Assembly: GCA_013141015.1 (NCBI GenBank)
Contig: JABFRT010000053.1
Span: 1-64,000 of the forward strand
DNA: 64,000 nucleotides
Reading direction: 5' to 3'
Origin: Hyphomicrobium sp.
GTDB taxonomy: Bacteria > Pseudomonadota > Alphaproteobacteria > Rhizobiales > Hyphomicrobiaceae
Shown: positions 1 through 10,222 of the stretch, one piece after another
How positions within the stretch are numbered: the first letter of the stretch is position 1
Layout: every line of letters begins with the position of its first letter
Notes under the pieces: model-generated
Told to the model about the DNA's origin: nothing
What the model saw: the letters and a program-made list of their open reading frames with translations, nothing else
The model's database searches: none
Position numbers and translations under genes: made by a program

Positions 1-1120
1 CCCGGCGGAAGATGACGTGCAGCGCAAACCACAGCGACAAATTTAGAATGACGCCAACGACTGCCGCCGTGATCGCCGACAACGCGGACTTTAAGCGCGG
101 CGCCGATTTCATGCGTTCGATGTACGGCGCGCCGGCAAAAATGAAAAGAAACGACGGCGCGAATGTTGCCCACAAGGTCACGGCGGCACCCGCAATGCCC
201 ATCGCAACAGGTGCCCCGCCGCCGTTGCGGTACGCCGCCAAATAGCCAACGAACTCCGTCACCAAAATCAACGGCCCCGGCGTCGTCTCGGCAAGGCCAA
301 GGCCATCGAGCATTTCGCCGGGCTTCAGCCAGCCATGTATTTGCACAGCGTCTTGCGTCATGTAGGCAAGCACCGCATACGCCCCGCCGAACGTGACGAC
401 CGCGAGCTTGGAGAAAAACCACGCGAGTTTGGCGAGCACGCTGTCTGCGCCAAACACCAACGCAACGCCCGACAGCGGCACAATCCAGATCGCGAGCCAC
501 AGAAAAATTGTCGTCAGCGTTTGGCGATGCGGAACCGGCAAGACACTATCCGCGGGCACGTCCGTTGCCGCATCAAGCCCGCGCCAATAGCCAAACACGC
601 AGGCCACAAGCACGATCACCGGAAACGGCACATGCAGGAAAAAAATGGCGATGAAAGACAGCGCGGCTAATGCGATCTCGGTGCTGTCTTTGAGTGACTT
701 CTTCGATATCCGCAGCAGCGCTTCAACAACAATCGCCAGCACCGCCGCCTTGATGCCGGTGAACAGCGCCGTCACCAGTGGCACCGATCCGAACGCCGCG
801 TAAAGCATGGAAAGCGCCAAGATCAAACAGGCGCCCGGCAACACGAACAGAAGTCCCGCGGCCAACCCGCCATTGATACCGTGCAAGCGCCATCCGGCAT
901 AAGTCGCGAGCTGCATCGCTTCGGGGCCCGGCAGCAGCGTGCAGAAATTCAACGCCAACAAATATGTGCGCTCGTCGATCCACTTCTTTTCGTCGACCAG
1001 AATTCTATGCATCAACGCGATTTGTCCGGCCGGTCCGCCAAACGACGTGACACCGATCCGCGCCCAAACTTTCAGCGCATCAGCAAAGTGCGGTGCGGCG
1101 TGTTGCGGTCTCACGCTCAC
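1..1120 (-). CDS. chrA: Chromate transporter ChrA, partial (runs off left edge; GTG start near 1120)
   Basis: Minus-strand translation reads VSVRPQHAAPHFADALKVWARIGVTSFGGPAGQIALMHRILVDEKKWIDE...NFCTLLPGPEAMQLATYAGWRLHG...AITAAVVGVILNLSLWFALHVIFRR, with typical ChrA motifs; no ATG start, so absent from the ORF track. Confidence 0.85.
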   Translation of the reverse strand, partial: MSVRPQHAAPHFADALKVWARIGVTSFGGPAGQIALMHRILVDEKKWIDERTYLLALNFCTLLPGPEAMQLATYAGWRLHGINGGLAAGLLFVLPGACLILALSMLYAAFGSVPLVTALFTGIKAAVLAIVVEALLRISKKSLKDSTEIALAALSFIAIFFLHVPFPVIVLVACVFGYWRGLDAATDVPADSVLPVPHRQTLTTIFLWLAIWIVPLSGVALVFGADSVLAKLAWFFSKLAVVTFGGAYAVLAYMTQDAVQIHGWLKPGEMLDGLGLAETTPGPLILVTEFVGYLAAYRNGGGAPVAMGIAGAAVTLWATFAPSFLFIFAGAPYIERMKSAPRLKSALSAITAAVVGVILNLSLWFALHVIFRR

Positions 1121-1535
1121 GCTTTGCCCTCCATTTCGTCGTTCAAAACGCCGCTCAATTGCCACTGCTGAAGCTGCTATCATGCGGCGCGCCGTCGCGC
1201 TTTGCATCCCACCACTCCGAAAAAGTGCTGTGACACCAACGATGTTGTCAGATCATTGGCAAGCGTTGCCCATTTACCATGTTGACCGTCTCACTTGCCC
1301 CGGCAACAGGTGCAGCGCCGGACGGGGCATTCCCCCCATATTTCGTCCAAGCGGCAGAACGGGTTCTGGTGTTTTGCGTGGGATCGATCTGAAGACCTTT
1401 CCTCCTCAAGCAATTCGAGACCGGTTGGTGGTGCGCGGCAAGCTCTGCTTCCAAAGCGCCGGCACAATCGCACTCACGGCACGGTGCTGTAAGCCCTGCC
1501 CCCCCGCCTGCTGCATGTAACAGGAGACTTATACG

Positions 1536-2198
1536 ATGCGGATGATTTTAAAAACGATTGCTGCACTGCTGCCGCTGGCTGCTTTAGCACCGTCGCAAGC
1601 GCTCGCGGCCGATGCTTGGCGCCAGGGCTGCTCGGGTCCTGATTACGTTTGCGGCAGCGCTGCTGCGCCCGCCAAGAAAGCCGTCAAGGCCGTAGCGGTC
1701 AAGACCAAGAAGCCGGCGGCTGTCGCGTCGAGCGACAAGCCGGTCAAGGCATCGAAGAAAATTGCGGCCGTCAGCAAGCCGAAAGCCAAGGCTAAGGTTG
1801 CGAGCGCACCTGCAAAGGCAAAGAAGACCAAGGTTGCGAGCGCACCCGTCAAGGCTAAGAAGGCAAAAGTTGCCAAGGCCGAGAAATCGTCGGGCGGCTC
1901 TTCCTTCCAGTCGGGCGTTGCGTCGTGGTACGGCGGAAATTTCCACGGCCGCAAGACCGCGAACGGCGAAACCTACAACATGAATGCTTGGACGGCGGCC
2001 CACAAAACCTTGCCGTTCGGCACGCGCGTTCGCGTCACCAACACGCGTAACGGCGACTATGTCGATGTGCGCATCAACGACCGCGGACCGTTCATCGCAG
2101 GCCGCGTCATCGACTTGAGCCGCGCAGCTGCCGCCGACATCGGCGTCACCGCCAGCGGCGTTGCCCCGGTCAAACTGACCATCCTCGGCAAGGGCTGA
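1536..2198 (+). CDS. RlpA-like double-psi beta-barrel protein (copy 1), Lys/Ala-rich linker
   Basis: Signal peptide; [43 protein letters not shown]...[22 protein letters not shown]. Confidence 0.88.
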   Translation: MRMILKTIAALLPLAALAPSQALAADAWRQGCSGPDYVCGSAAAPAKKAVKAVAVKTKKPAAVASSDKPVKASKKIAAVSKPKAKAKVASAPAKAKKTKVASAPVKAKKAKVAKAEKSSGGSSFQSGVASWYGGNFHGRKTANGETYNMNAWTAAHKTLPFGTRVRVTNTRNGDYVDVRINDRGPFIAGRVIDLSRAAAADIGVTASGVAPVKLTILGKG

Positions 2199-2667
2199 GC
2201 GACCATAAACCGGCCGCTCAATCGGCGGGCCCGCACACGCGGCCCGCCGCATTTGCGCATGTATCGCCGCGCGTTGACGATATTAAACTGCGGCGTGCAG
2301 TCGCGTTACATTGCGGAGTGACTTAAAAACAATCGCACAATCAACGCGTTGCGTATTGTGGTTAAATTCAGAAACGAACCGTGGGTTGACGCGGCAGGCG
2401 ATCCGATGGCCCCTACCGCCAGCTTCAGACGGAGTTCCTCCGAGATCTGAGGCCAAGCGTAAACAGCGGTTGAAGTCCAGCGCAGGGTCGCCACCAACGA
2501 GCATCATTCCCAACTTTCTGAAATGCCAGCTGCCACGAGCAGCGAGTACCTTGAGGCTCACATCCGGCGCGCCGCGCGCGATAGACCGGGTGACGCCAAT
2601 GGGCTTGGGAAGCCCGCTCATTTGACCCGCAACGGTTTCATCCCGTCGACATGAAAGGTATTTATCG

Positions 2668-3189
2668 ATGCGTACACTTCTCGGGTTTGCGGCCATCGCC
2701 GCCGCCGCTTTTGTTTCGATGAGCGCGCCTGCTGCCGCCAAGTGGTCGTGCGACGGCCCGGAATACGTTTGCGGTTCGCCGTCGTCGTCCGCATCGTCGT
2801 CAATGAAGACCAGCGCCAAGAAGTCCAAGGGCACGTCGCAGGCTGCCTATGACAAGCCGGCCAAGAAGAAGAAATATGCGTCTCAATCGAATTCGGGCGG
2901 CTACACACTGACCGGTAAGGCGTCCTACTACTGGCAGCCGCAGGCGCTCGCATCGGGCGGCCGCTTCAACCCGAACGCCATGACGGCAGCTCACAAGACC
3001 CTTCCGTTCGGCACCAAGGTCCGCGTCACCAACCAGAACAACGGCCAGTCGGTGGTCGTGACCATCAATGACCGTGGCCCGTACATCGCAGGCCGCATCA
3101 TCGACTTGTCGAAGGCCGCTGCCCACTCGATCAACATGCAGGGCTCGGGCGTCGTTCCCGTCACCGTCGCCGTTCTCGGCAAGGGCTAA
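2668..3189 (+). CDS. RlpA-like double-psi beta-barrel protein (copy 2)
   Basis: Signal peptide; [68 protein letters not shown]. Confidence 0.88.
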   Translation: MRTLLGFAAIAAAAFVSMSAPAAAKWSCDGPEYVCGSPSSSASSSMKTSAKKSKGTSQAAYDKPAKKKKYASQSNSGGYTLTGKASYYWQPQALASGGRFNPNAMTAAHKTLPFGTKVRVTNQNNGQSVVVTINDRGPYIAGRIIDLSKAAAHSINMQGSGVVPVTVAVLGKG

Positions 3190-3201
3190 TGAGAATTTGC
3201 A

Positions 3202-3240
3202 CACCGGGCGGCCGGCTCCCGGAACGGGTGTCGCCCGGTG
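3202..3240. repeat. Conserved hairpin element, copy H1 (after rlpA copy 2)
   Basis: CACCGGGCG-GCCGG-CTCCCGGAACGGGTG-T-CGCCCGGTG, same conserved core as H2-H4. Confidence 0.8.
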
Positions 3241-3255
3241 CTGATTTAGTTATCC

Positions 3256-3283
3256 GGGCGGCGGATTGTCCAATCCGCCGCCC
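3256..3283. terminator. Strong hairpin, possible terminator after rlpA copy 2
   Basis: GGGCGGCGGATT-GTCC-AATCCGCCGCCC, 12-bp perfect stem; no long U-tract. Confidence 0.45.
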
Positions 3284-3355
3284 ATTCGTGTTTGCCGCCT
3301 ATTTTCAGCCACCGAATCACTCTAGCCCGTCAGCTTACGGACCGGGGGGATCGGC

Positions 3356-3928
3356 TTGACGTATCAACGCTCTATCGTAAGCGCCGCACTTTGCGCCATC
3401 GCCGCTTTTGCGCATCCCGCGGCGGCCCAAGACCTGTTTTCTTTTTACGATGCCGGTCCTGGCTTTATCGCTGGCCAACGCCCCACTGCGGCACCCCCGC
3501 CGGCACCCGCCAATGCCTGGACGACGACTGTCACGCCCGCCTCAGATGCCGGTTGGACCACCGCAACCGTGGCAGCCAGCTCAGCTCCGATCCGCCCTGC
3601 CGCTGGCCCGCAGCTCCCCGGCCCGCGCTTGACCGGAACAGGCCACGCGCTCTCCGGCGTCGCGTCCTACTACTGGCAAGACCAGATGACCGCGACCGGT
3701 GAACGCTTCAACAAGCGCGATTTGACGGCGGCCCACAAGACGCTGCCGTTCGGCACGCGCGTGCGCGTCACCCGTCTCGACACCGGCGCGAACGTCGTCG
3801 TGCGCATCAACGACCGCGGCCCATTCAAGCCCGGCCGCATCATCGATCTTTCCGAGCGCGCCGCCGAAACCCTTAAAATGACCGGCGTCGGCACCACGCC
3901 CGTTAAGTTGGAAGTGCTGGGGAAGTAG
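3356..3928 (+). CDS. RlpA-like double-psi beta-barrel protein (copy 3, TTG start)
   Basis: [69 protein letters not shown]. Confidence 0.86.
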   Translation: MTYQRSIVSAALCAIAAFAHPAAAQDLFSFYDAGPGFIAGQRPTAAPPPAPANAWTTTVTPASDAGWTTATVAASSAPIRPAAGPQLPGPRLTGTGHALSGVASYYWQDQMTATGERFNKRDLTAAHKTLPFGTRVRVTRLDTGANVVVRINDRGPFKPGRIIDLSERAAETLKMTGVGTTPVKLEVLGK

Positions 3929-4207
3929 CTGTTGCGGTGTTATCGCGAAACTCTCTCCGCTGCGGTCCCGGAAGCCGCGTCTGAAGCGAAGCGAAACGGC
4001 GGCTATCCGGGATCACGACCCATCGGCATTGTACTCAAATAGCAAACCGAGCGATCCCGGGTCTGCGCACCGTCGCGCCGCTCCGCTGCTCGCCCGGGAA
4101 AGCATGCAGAGGGTACGGTGCACGCCGCGTATTCTCAGCCCCCACTTGACGGCGTGCGACCAAGCCGATCATCTGCACAATGACGGCAGCATTCGCAGGA
4201 AATTTCA

Positions 4208-5062
4208 ATGCCCCCGCACCCGATCCCGAAGCTGCCGGTCTGGAAGACCATTGCGGACGTCTACATCGTCACCGCGCGACACTTGGGCGATCTCTTACGC
4301 TTTTCCTGGCCGTGGCTGGTGGTCCTGATCGCAGTGTCGATGGCGCTCTACAGCGCATACTATCAATCCGAGCGCGCTTTGTTGGCCGCTGGCGGAACCA
4401 GCTCCAATCTGCTCTGGGCTTTGATGTTGGCCACATCGACTTTGATCGGCGCGTTGATCGCCGTGCCGTGGCACCGGCGCATTCTGCTCAACGAGCCGCA
4501 GACCCTGAGCCAAGGCCTATCCCTTGATGCCCGTAAGGTCGTCTATGTGGTGAAGGCAATGGCAATCTCTGCGAGTTTGGTGCTGCCGCTCATTGCACTG
4601 ATGTGGGCCATTCCTAGCGAGACGGCAGGCGAAGCCGCAACCAAAGTCGAGCCAGAGTTTTCAGTTTTCGATTTGTGGCCCCTGATATTTTTTATCACTT
4701 TTTTCGCAGTCATTTTTGCACTGAACCGCGTTTCACTTATCCTACCCGCAACAGCTGTCGAAAATCGAAGCGTCACACTAGCCCGCGCGTGGCGGGGCTC
4801 GCGCGGTAACACGCTTCGCCTCGGGTTCGTATCGATTATCGCGACGTTTCTTCCGATCATAGTGCCAGTCCAACTTATTCAATTGGTTGCGCCTGCGCTC
4901 GTTTCCACATTGGACGCGAACACCGCGCCAAACGCCTTATCCTTCGCTACGGCCAACACGATCAGCGAGCTGTTCACAATTCTATTCGGCATGCTGTTCG
5001 TGACGTTCCTCTCGCTCAGCTATCGCCACTTCTTCGGCCAGCCAGAGGCGGCACACGATTGA
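4208..5062 (+). CDS. Multi-pass membrane protein of unknown function
   Basis: 284-aa ORF with several hydrophobic segments; no family recognised. Confidence 0.6.
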   Translation: MPPHPIPKLPVWKTIADVYIVTARHLGDLLRFSWPWLVVLIAVSMALYSAYYQSERALLAAGGTSSNLLWALMLATSTLIGALIAVPWHRRILLNEPQTLSQGLSLDARKVVYVVKAMAISASLVLPLIALMWAIPSETAGEAATKVEPEFSVFDLWPLIFFITFFAVIFALNRVSLILPATAVENRSVTLARAWRGSRGNTLRLGFVSIIATFLPIIVPVQLIQLVAPALVSTLDANTAPNALSFATANTISELFTILFGMLFVTFLSLSYRHFFGQPEAAHD

Positions 5063-5189
5063 CCGCGCCCAACCTGCCCGCTGTTCACCTTAGCTGCCGG
5101 TTTTCCCTTGCCGTGCTTTAGAAAAACCCGGTATTTTCCGGCAATTGCGCTACCAGCGCCGACGCCCAGCGGGAAAGCATCACGTCACC

Positions 5190-5978
5190 ATGAAGAAGCC
5201 CACCACCCCGGTCGCCCCTGCCGTCAGCCGCGACGAAGCGCTCGACCACATCAAGACCGCGATGGTCGAGAAAAAGCTGACCCAGGCCGAACTGGCCGAC
5301 GCCAGCGATTGCCACGAAAAGACTATCCAGAACCTGCTCGGCGGGCGCTCGGTGCGCGATCAGACGCTGTTTGATGTCTGCATGGTACTCGGCCTCGATT
5401 TCCACGGCCTGCGCGACGCCTGGCACGGCGAGACGGTGGCCGTTGCCAATGGCCCGATGGAGCTGAAAGGCGATGGCGGCATGGTGGCTCCCGTCTATAT
5501 GGGCGCCTATACGCGGGCCGCCGTCGATCACTACATTGGCAGTTATTTGACGCTGCGGCGCGCCTTCACAACGCCGGACGCGATCGTCGCCTACCGCACC
5601 GACATCACCTGGGACCCGGACTGGCCAAGCCTGCTGTTCCAAGAACGCGACCGCCCGGACGCGCCCTATTCGCATCGCGGACGCCTTTACATTCCAGCCT
5701 CCTCAATGTTCATTCACTTGGTGTCATTGACCAAAGGCGCGATGCGTATGATCATCGTCTCGCAACTCGACCGTGCAGGCGAAATGCGCGGCCTCATCAC
5801 CACGCTCAATAAAAATCGTGCGAATTTCACGCCGGTCGCGACTGCGGTGGTCTACGCGCGGCGCGACACTTTTGACGCAGACAGCCTCGGCGAGATCCTG
5901 CCCGCAAGCGCATTTTATAAGCCGTACAAGCAGTTACTGGATGACACGCTGGACCAGGGCTACGCCCGGCTGATTTAG
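5190..5978 (+). CDS. XRE-type helix-turn-helix protein with uncharacterised C-terminal domain
   Basis: N-terminal HTH-like segment ALDHIKTAMVEKKLTQAELADASDCHEKTIQNLLGGRSVRDQTLFDVCMVLGL; internal ATG at 5190 preferred over the track start at 5145. Confidence 0.6.
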   Translation: MKKPTTPVAPAVSRDEALDHIKTAMVEKKLTQAELADASDCHEKTIQNLLGGRSVRDQTLFDVCMVLGLDFHGLRDAWHGETVAVANGPMELKGDGGMVAPVYMGAYTRAAVDHYIGSYLTLRRAFTTPDAIVAYRTDITWDPDWPSLLFQERDRPDAPYSHRGRLYIPASSMFIHLVSLTKGAMRMIIVSQLDRAGEMRGLITTLNKNRANFTPVATAVVYARRDTFDADSLGEILPASAFYKPYKQLLDDTLDQGYARLI

Positions 5979-6143
5979 CTTCAACGAATCGGCGAAGCAG
6001 TTGCACAAAAACAACTTGAAATTGTCTTAATAAGATATTTACAATTTTAGCGTGTAGTTCTGCGAGCGGACATATCACCCCGCGACCGTCCGATAGCCGG
6101 AATTGCACACACGTCCGCCCGGCAAGGTTGCGCACCAGGAGTT

Positions 6144-7580
6144 TTGTATATGCGTACCCTGATCGCGCCGCCAGCCGGGCGGGCGCTAAGCATTGCTGCG
6201 CCCGCCAATATTTCATTCAATTCCTCTGCTGCCTTCACACGCCACGCGCGGCCTAATCCTCCACCACAGCCCTCTCGCGCCAAAACGGCAGCCAGCGTTG
6301 CAGCCGTCGTGCTGTTCATGACCAGCGCGTCTGAGCAAGCCGCCGCCCAGTTCATCTGCCAGCAGTATGGCGGCTCGTTCGGCGGCGCTTCAGCTGGTAC
6401 ACAAGCCGTTGCCTGCGGATCGAACGCAAACGCTGGCGGAACCGGCGCGATGGCATTCGGCAATCAAGCGCAATCACTCGGCGCCTACAGCGCAGCTCTT
6501 GGCTTTCTGGCGCGGTCGGCCACAGACAACGCCAGCGCCATCGGTGGCTACTCACGCGCCGAAGGCAATAACGCAACCGCAATCGGCAGTGCGGCCGCCG
6601 CAACTGGCGCCGACAGCACAGCGATTGGCAGCGCCGCCGAAGCGCAAGGCACCGACACGGCCGCCATTGGCGCTGGTGCGCAAGCCATCGCCACCAACAC
6701 GTCAGCCATTGGCGCTGACGCACTCGCGCAGGGCATCAACTCCACCTCAATCGGCAACTCTTCACAAGCCCGCGGCGACAACTCGACCGCCATTGGCCGC
6801 GCCTCGCGCTCGCTTGGCCAAAGTTCAACCGCGTCGGGCGCGCTCGCCCGTGCCAGTGCCGACTTCTCGACCGCCATCGGAACGGACTCGCAAGCAACCG
6901 GCCTCGGGTCTACCGCCGCTGGCGCAAGCGCGATTGCATCCGGCGACAATGCTTCGGCCTACGGTAAGAGCGCCACCGCCACGAAATCCCTGACAACGGC
7001 GTTCGGTCAATCCGCGGCAGCCTCCGGCGATGTTGCAACAGCGGCCGGCAGTGAATCGATAGCAAGTGCCGGCAAATCGAGCGCGTTTGGCAACGCCGCC
7101 AAAGCCAGCGGCGTTGGCGCAACCGCGCTTGGTCAAGCGGCCGAAGCCAGTAACACCAACGCCACGGCCGTCGGCCTCGGCGCCAAAGCCACCTCCGTCA
7201 ATTCGGTCGCCATCGGCGCCAATGCCCTTGCATCAGGCTCAACCGCCGTTGGCACCAATTCGCAAGCCACCGGCATCCGTTCGGCAGCCTACGGCGAAAG
7301 CGCACTCGCAACCGGCGACACCTCAACGGCCATCGGCGAATTTTCGCAAGCAACCGGCACGAGCTCTGTCGCCCTTGGAACGTCATCAACCGCCAGCGGG
7401 GACGCTTCAACATCGATCGGCGTGCTGTCGCAAGCAACTCACAAGAACGCTGCCGCCTTCGGCAATTCAGCAGCAACAACCCGCGACGATCAACAGGTCT
7501 TCGGCACCAATACCAACACCTACACCATGACCGGCATCGCCTCTACTGCCAGCAAAGCGGCGCAAGCGGCCGGCCGCTAA
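6144..7580 (+). CDS. Trimeric autotransporter adhesin, N-terminal part (signal peptide and YadA-like head repeats), ended by in-frame TAA
   Basis: Many SxAIGxxAxAxGxxS head repeats; same reading frame as 7611..8882. Confidence 0.8.
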   Translation: MYMRTLIAPPAGRALSIAAPANISFNSSAAFTRHARPNPPPQPSRAKTAASVAAVVLFMTSASEQAAAQFICQQYGGSFGGASAGTQAVACGSNANAGGTGAMAFGNQAQSLGAYSAALGFLARSATDNASAIGGYSRAEGNNATAIGSAAAATGADSTAIGSAAEAQGTDTAAIGAGAQAIATNTSAIGADALAQGINSTSIGNSSQARGDNSTAIGRASRSLGQSSTASGALARASADFSTAIGTDSQATGLGSTAAGASAIASGDNASAYGKSATATKSLTTAFGQSAAASGDVATAAGSESIASAGKSSAFGNAAKASGVGATALGQAAEASNTNATAVGLGAKATSVNSVAIGANALASGSTAVGTNSQATGIRSAAYGESALATGDTSTAIGEFSQATGTSSVALGTSSTASGDASTSIGVLSQATHKNAAAFGNSAATTRDDQQVFGTNTNTYTMTGIASTASKAAQAAGR

Positions 7581-7610
7581 CTTGCCGTATCGTCGGATGC
7601 CAATGGCAAC

Positions 7611-8882
7611 ATGGCAGCCGTCGATCCCAACGACTTGTTTGTCTCGTCCGGAACCAACAGCACAGCCATCGGCAACGGCTCTTCAGCAAGTGGCAAAAAT
7701 GCCATCGCGCTCGGCGCCAACGCTTCGGCAAGCGGCGACGACAGTTGCGCACTCGGATCGGGTGCGTCTGCGACGGCAACAGGCAGCTGCGCGTTGGGCA
7801 GTAATTCCAAAGCCGCACATGCGGGCGCAACCGCCATCGGCAATGGTGCGGCAACCGTTCGCGCGAATGAGGTCGCGCTTGGCTCGGCCACGACCACTGT
7901 GCGCGCCGCCGGAATTGCATCCGCGGCAAGCACCGCAAACCAATCGGGTCCGCTTGGCCTCGTCACGACCGACGCCAACGGCAACCTGGCAAGTGATGGC
8001 GGCAAACTGCAGGCTCAGGTTGACGGCCACGGCACGCGCATTACTTCGCTTGAAGGCCGCACGACCGCGCTCGAATCAAAGGCGAATACGAACACGACCA
8101 ACATCACCAACCTGACCAAGCAGGTGAACACCAACACCACCAACATTTCTAATCTTACAACGCAGGTCACGACCAACACCACCGATATCGGCGATTTGAA
8201 AACCCGCGTCACAACAGTCGAGGGGCAAACAGCCACCAACACGACGAAAATCGCCACGCTCACCACGCAGACCAACACCAACACGGCGAACATCGCATCC
8301 GTTACCGGCCGGGTCGGCAAAGTTGAAGTGCAAACCGCGGCCAACACCACAGATATTGACGATCTGAAACGGCGCACGGGTGGCAATACGACCAACATCA
8401 CCAACGTGACCAACAACGTCACCAATCTGAAAAAACAAGTAACCAACATCCAAACGCAGACCAACACCAACACCACGACAATCAATTCACAGGGCAAGCA
8501 GATCGCCTCGCTCGGCAAAACAGTGTCGACCTTCGACGACAGGATCAAGAGCGCCGAAGACCAAAGCCGCGAAGCCTTGAGCAAGGTGAACGGCTTCGAT
8601 CAACGCATCACCAATGCCGACGCCAAGGCTGAATTGGCATTGGACGGTGTGGCGCTGGCGATGGCTCTGGCCGACCCGACGCTGACTGGCAACGCGAACT
8701 TCGGCCTCAGGGTCAATTGGGGCAACTATGCCGGGCACAACGCCTACGGCGTCTCAGCCGTCGGCATTCTCCACCGCGATGTATTCGGCAATGGCGAAAC
8801 GTTCGGCTTAGCCGGCGGCATCGGCGCTACCGAAAACGGCGAGGTTGGCGGGCGCGTCGGCGCACAGCTGACGTGGCGGTAG
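7611..8882 (+). CDS. Trimeric autotransporter adhesin, C-terminal part (head repeats, coiled-coil stalk, YadA anchor)
   Basis: Stalk repeats TNTTNITNLTKQVN...; C-terminal anchor NFGLRVNWGNYAGHNAYGVSAVGILHRDVF...GGRVGAQLTWR. Confidence 0.8.
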   Translation: MAAVDPNDLFVSSGTNSTAIGNGSSASGKNAIALGANASASGDDSCALGSGASATATGSCALGSNSKAAHAGATAIGNGAATVRANEVALGSATTTVRAAGIASAASTANQSGPLGLVTTDANGNLASDGGKLQAQVDGHGTRITSLEGRTTALESKANTNTTNITNLTKQVNTNTTNISNLTTQVTTNTTDIGDLKTRVTTVEGQTATNTTKIATLTTQTNTNTANIASVTGRVGKVEVQTAANTTDIDDLKRRTGGNTTNITNVTNNVTNLKKQVTNIQTQTNTNTTTINSQGKQIASLGKTVSTFDDRIKSAEDQSREALSKVNGFDQRITNADAKAELALDGVALAMALADPTLTGNANFGLRVNWGNYAGHNAYGVSAVGILHRDVFGNGETFGLAGGIGATENGEVGGRVGAQLTWR

Positions 8883-9059
8883 AGGGCTATTTCGAACACG
8901 GCAAGCGCGCGCCGGGGCGAGGGGTACGATGGGGAACATCATCGGCCCCTCGCAGGCGTTCGACGGGGGCATCGCAACTACAGCGTAAGACCAGGGCACC
9001 ACTTTGCTTCAAGTGGCCCGGATTAAGACCACATCCAAAATGTCAGCCACACCGCGCAA

Positions 9060-10220
9060 TTAGACCCGCTGGCCGCTTTTCAGCGGCTTCTTCGCCGGAC
9101 CACGCGGCCCCGCTGCAATCACATGCGGCTGACCGGTGGCGGAAATGCCCGGAAAAAAGTGGCTCGCCAGATCCACCGTCTCGTTACGGCCAATATCGGC
9201 GCGCGAGGCGGCCAACCACTTCTCTGTGTGGTCGCGGCCCGCGCCATGCAGATAGGTCATAATATTCCAGTCGGGCTTGAAGGTCGTATCGGGGCTGAGC
9301 GCACCCGTCACCGCACCGCCATCAATGATGTGAAAGCGATGCTTGACCAGGGGCGCCAACCGGCCTTTGACCATGAAGCTTCCGGCCGTCTCACGAACGC
9401 CGGTAATAATTTCAACATCGCGCAGCAGAGGCGCATTGAACGTCAGCCGGTTGGTGTGGGCCGCGATGTCGGCAGCCGTCTTCGGCAACGTGTCATTTTC
9501 CCGCGGCGAGACCATCACCAGCAACGTATCGCCAACAGGACTTTCGGACGCCAGCGTGACGAGATCGGGATTGGCGGAATACCCGCCGTCCCAATAGGCC
9601 GCCCCATCGATCTCGACCGCATGATGCATCGTCGGCAAACACGCCGACGCGAGAACCGCCTCAACCGTCAACTCTTCACGCCGGAACAACCGCGCCCGCC
9701 CGGTATTGACATGAGTGGCCGAGACCAGCAGCTCGACCGGCGACTTGGTGCGTATCAGTTCAAAGTCGACGTGATCGGTGATCAGCCGGCGCAGCGGGTC
9801 GAAGCCGAGCGGGTTGAATTCATAAGGGGACCACATGGTGGCCAGTTGCGCCATCGACGCCGGGCGCGAGAACCCGTTGAGAAACGGATTGAGTTTGGCG
9901 AGATCGGGAACGCCAGACTTATGCACGGCCTCCCAAATTTTGAACAGCTTCGCGCGCGCGGCTTGACGCGAACCTTCGGCAAGTCCCGCCGCCAGCGCCA
10001 CCGCATTGACCGTTCCGGCACTCGCCGCACTGATCCAGCCAAAGCTGATGTCGTCGTCTTCAAGCAACCGGTCGAGAACGCCCCAGGTAAAAGCACCGTG
10101 AGCTCCGCCACCTTGAAGGGCAAGATTGATTTTCACTTTTTTCCGCAAGGCCCCACTGCTCCACAAGTCCGCGCCGGACGACCGGACACAAACCTTCATA
10201 CTGCATAGGCGATGTAGCAA
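9060..10220 (-). CDS. Patatin-like phospholipase
   Basis: INLALQGGGAHGAFTWGVLDRLL, ISAASAGTVNAVALA (nucleophile elbow), and DGGYSANPDL (catalytic Asp region). N-terminal start uncertain. Confidence 0.82.
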   Translation of the reverse strand: MLHRLCSMKVCVRSSGADLWSSGALRKKVKINLALQGGGAHGAFTWGVLDRLLEDDDISFGWISAASAGTVNAVALAAGLAEGSRQAARAKLFKIWEAVHKSGVPDLAKLNPFLNGFSRPASMAQLATMWSPYEFNPLGFDPLRRLITDHVDFELIRTKSPVELLVSATHVNTGRARLFRREELTVEAVLASACLPTMHHAVEIDGAAYWDGGYSANPDLVTLASESPVGDTLLVMVSPRENDTLPKTAADIAAHTNRLTFNAPLLRDVEIITGVRETAGSFMVKGRLAPLVKHRFHIIDGGAVTGALSPDTTFKPDWNIMTYLHGAGRDHTEKWLAASRADIGRNETVDLASHFFPGISATGQPHVIAAGPRGPAKKPLKSGQRV

Positions 10221-10222
10221 AC

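Noticed and set aside
939-1520. 193-aa plus-strand ORF
   Set aside because: Overlaps chrA on the opposite strand; low-complexity Cys/Arg-rich product.
3960-4105. REP-like GTCCCGG...CCGGGATC segments downstream of the third rlpA
   Set aside because: Imperfect complementarity and no clear second copy in the window; too weak to call.
6400-7900. Regular repeats as a satellite or CRISPR
   Set aside because: They encode YadA-like head repeats in one frame.
9123-10208. 361-aa plus-strand ORF
   Set aside because: Antisense of the patatin gene with no recognisable domain.
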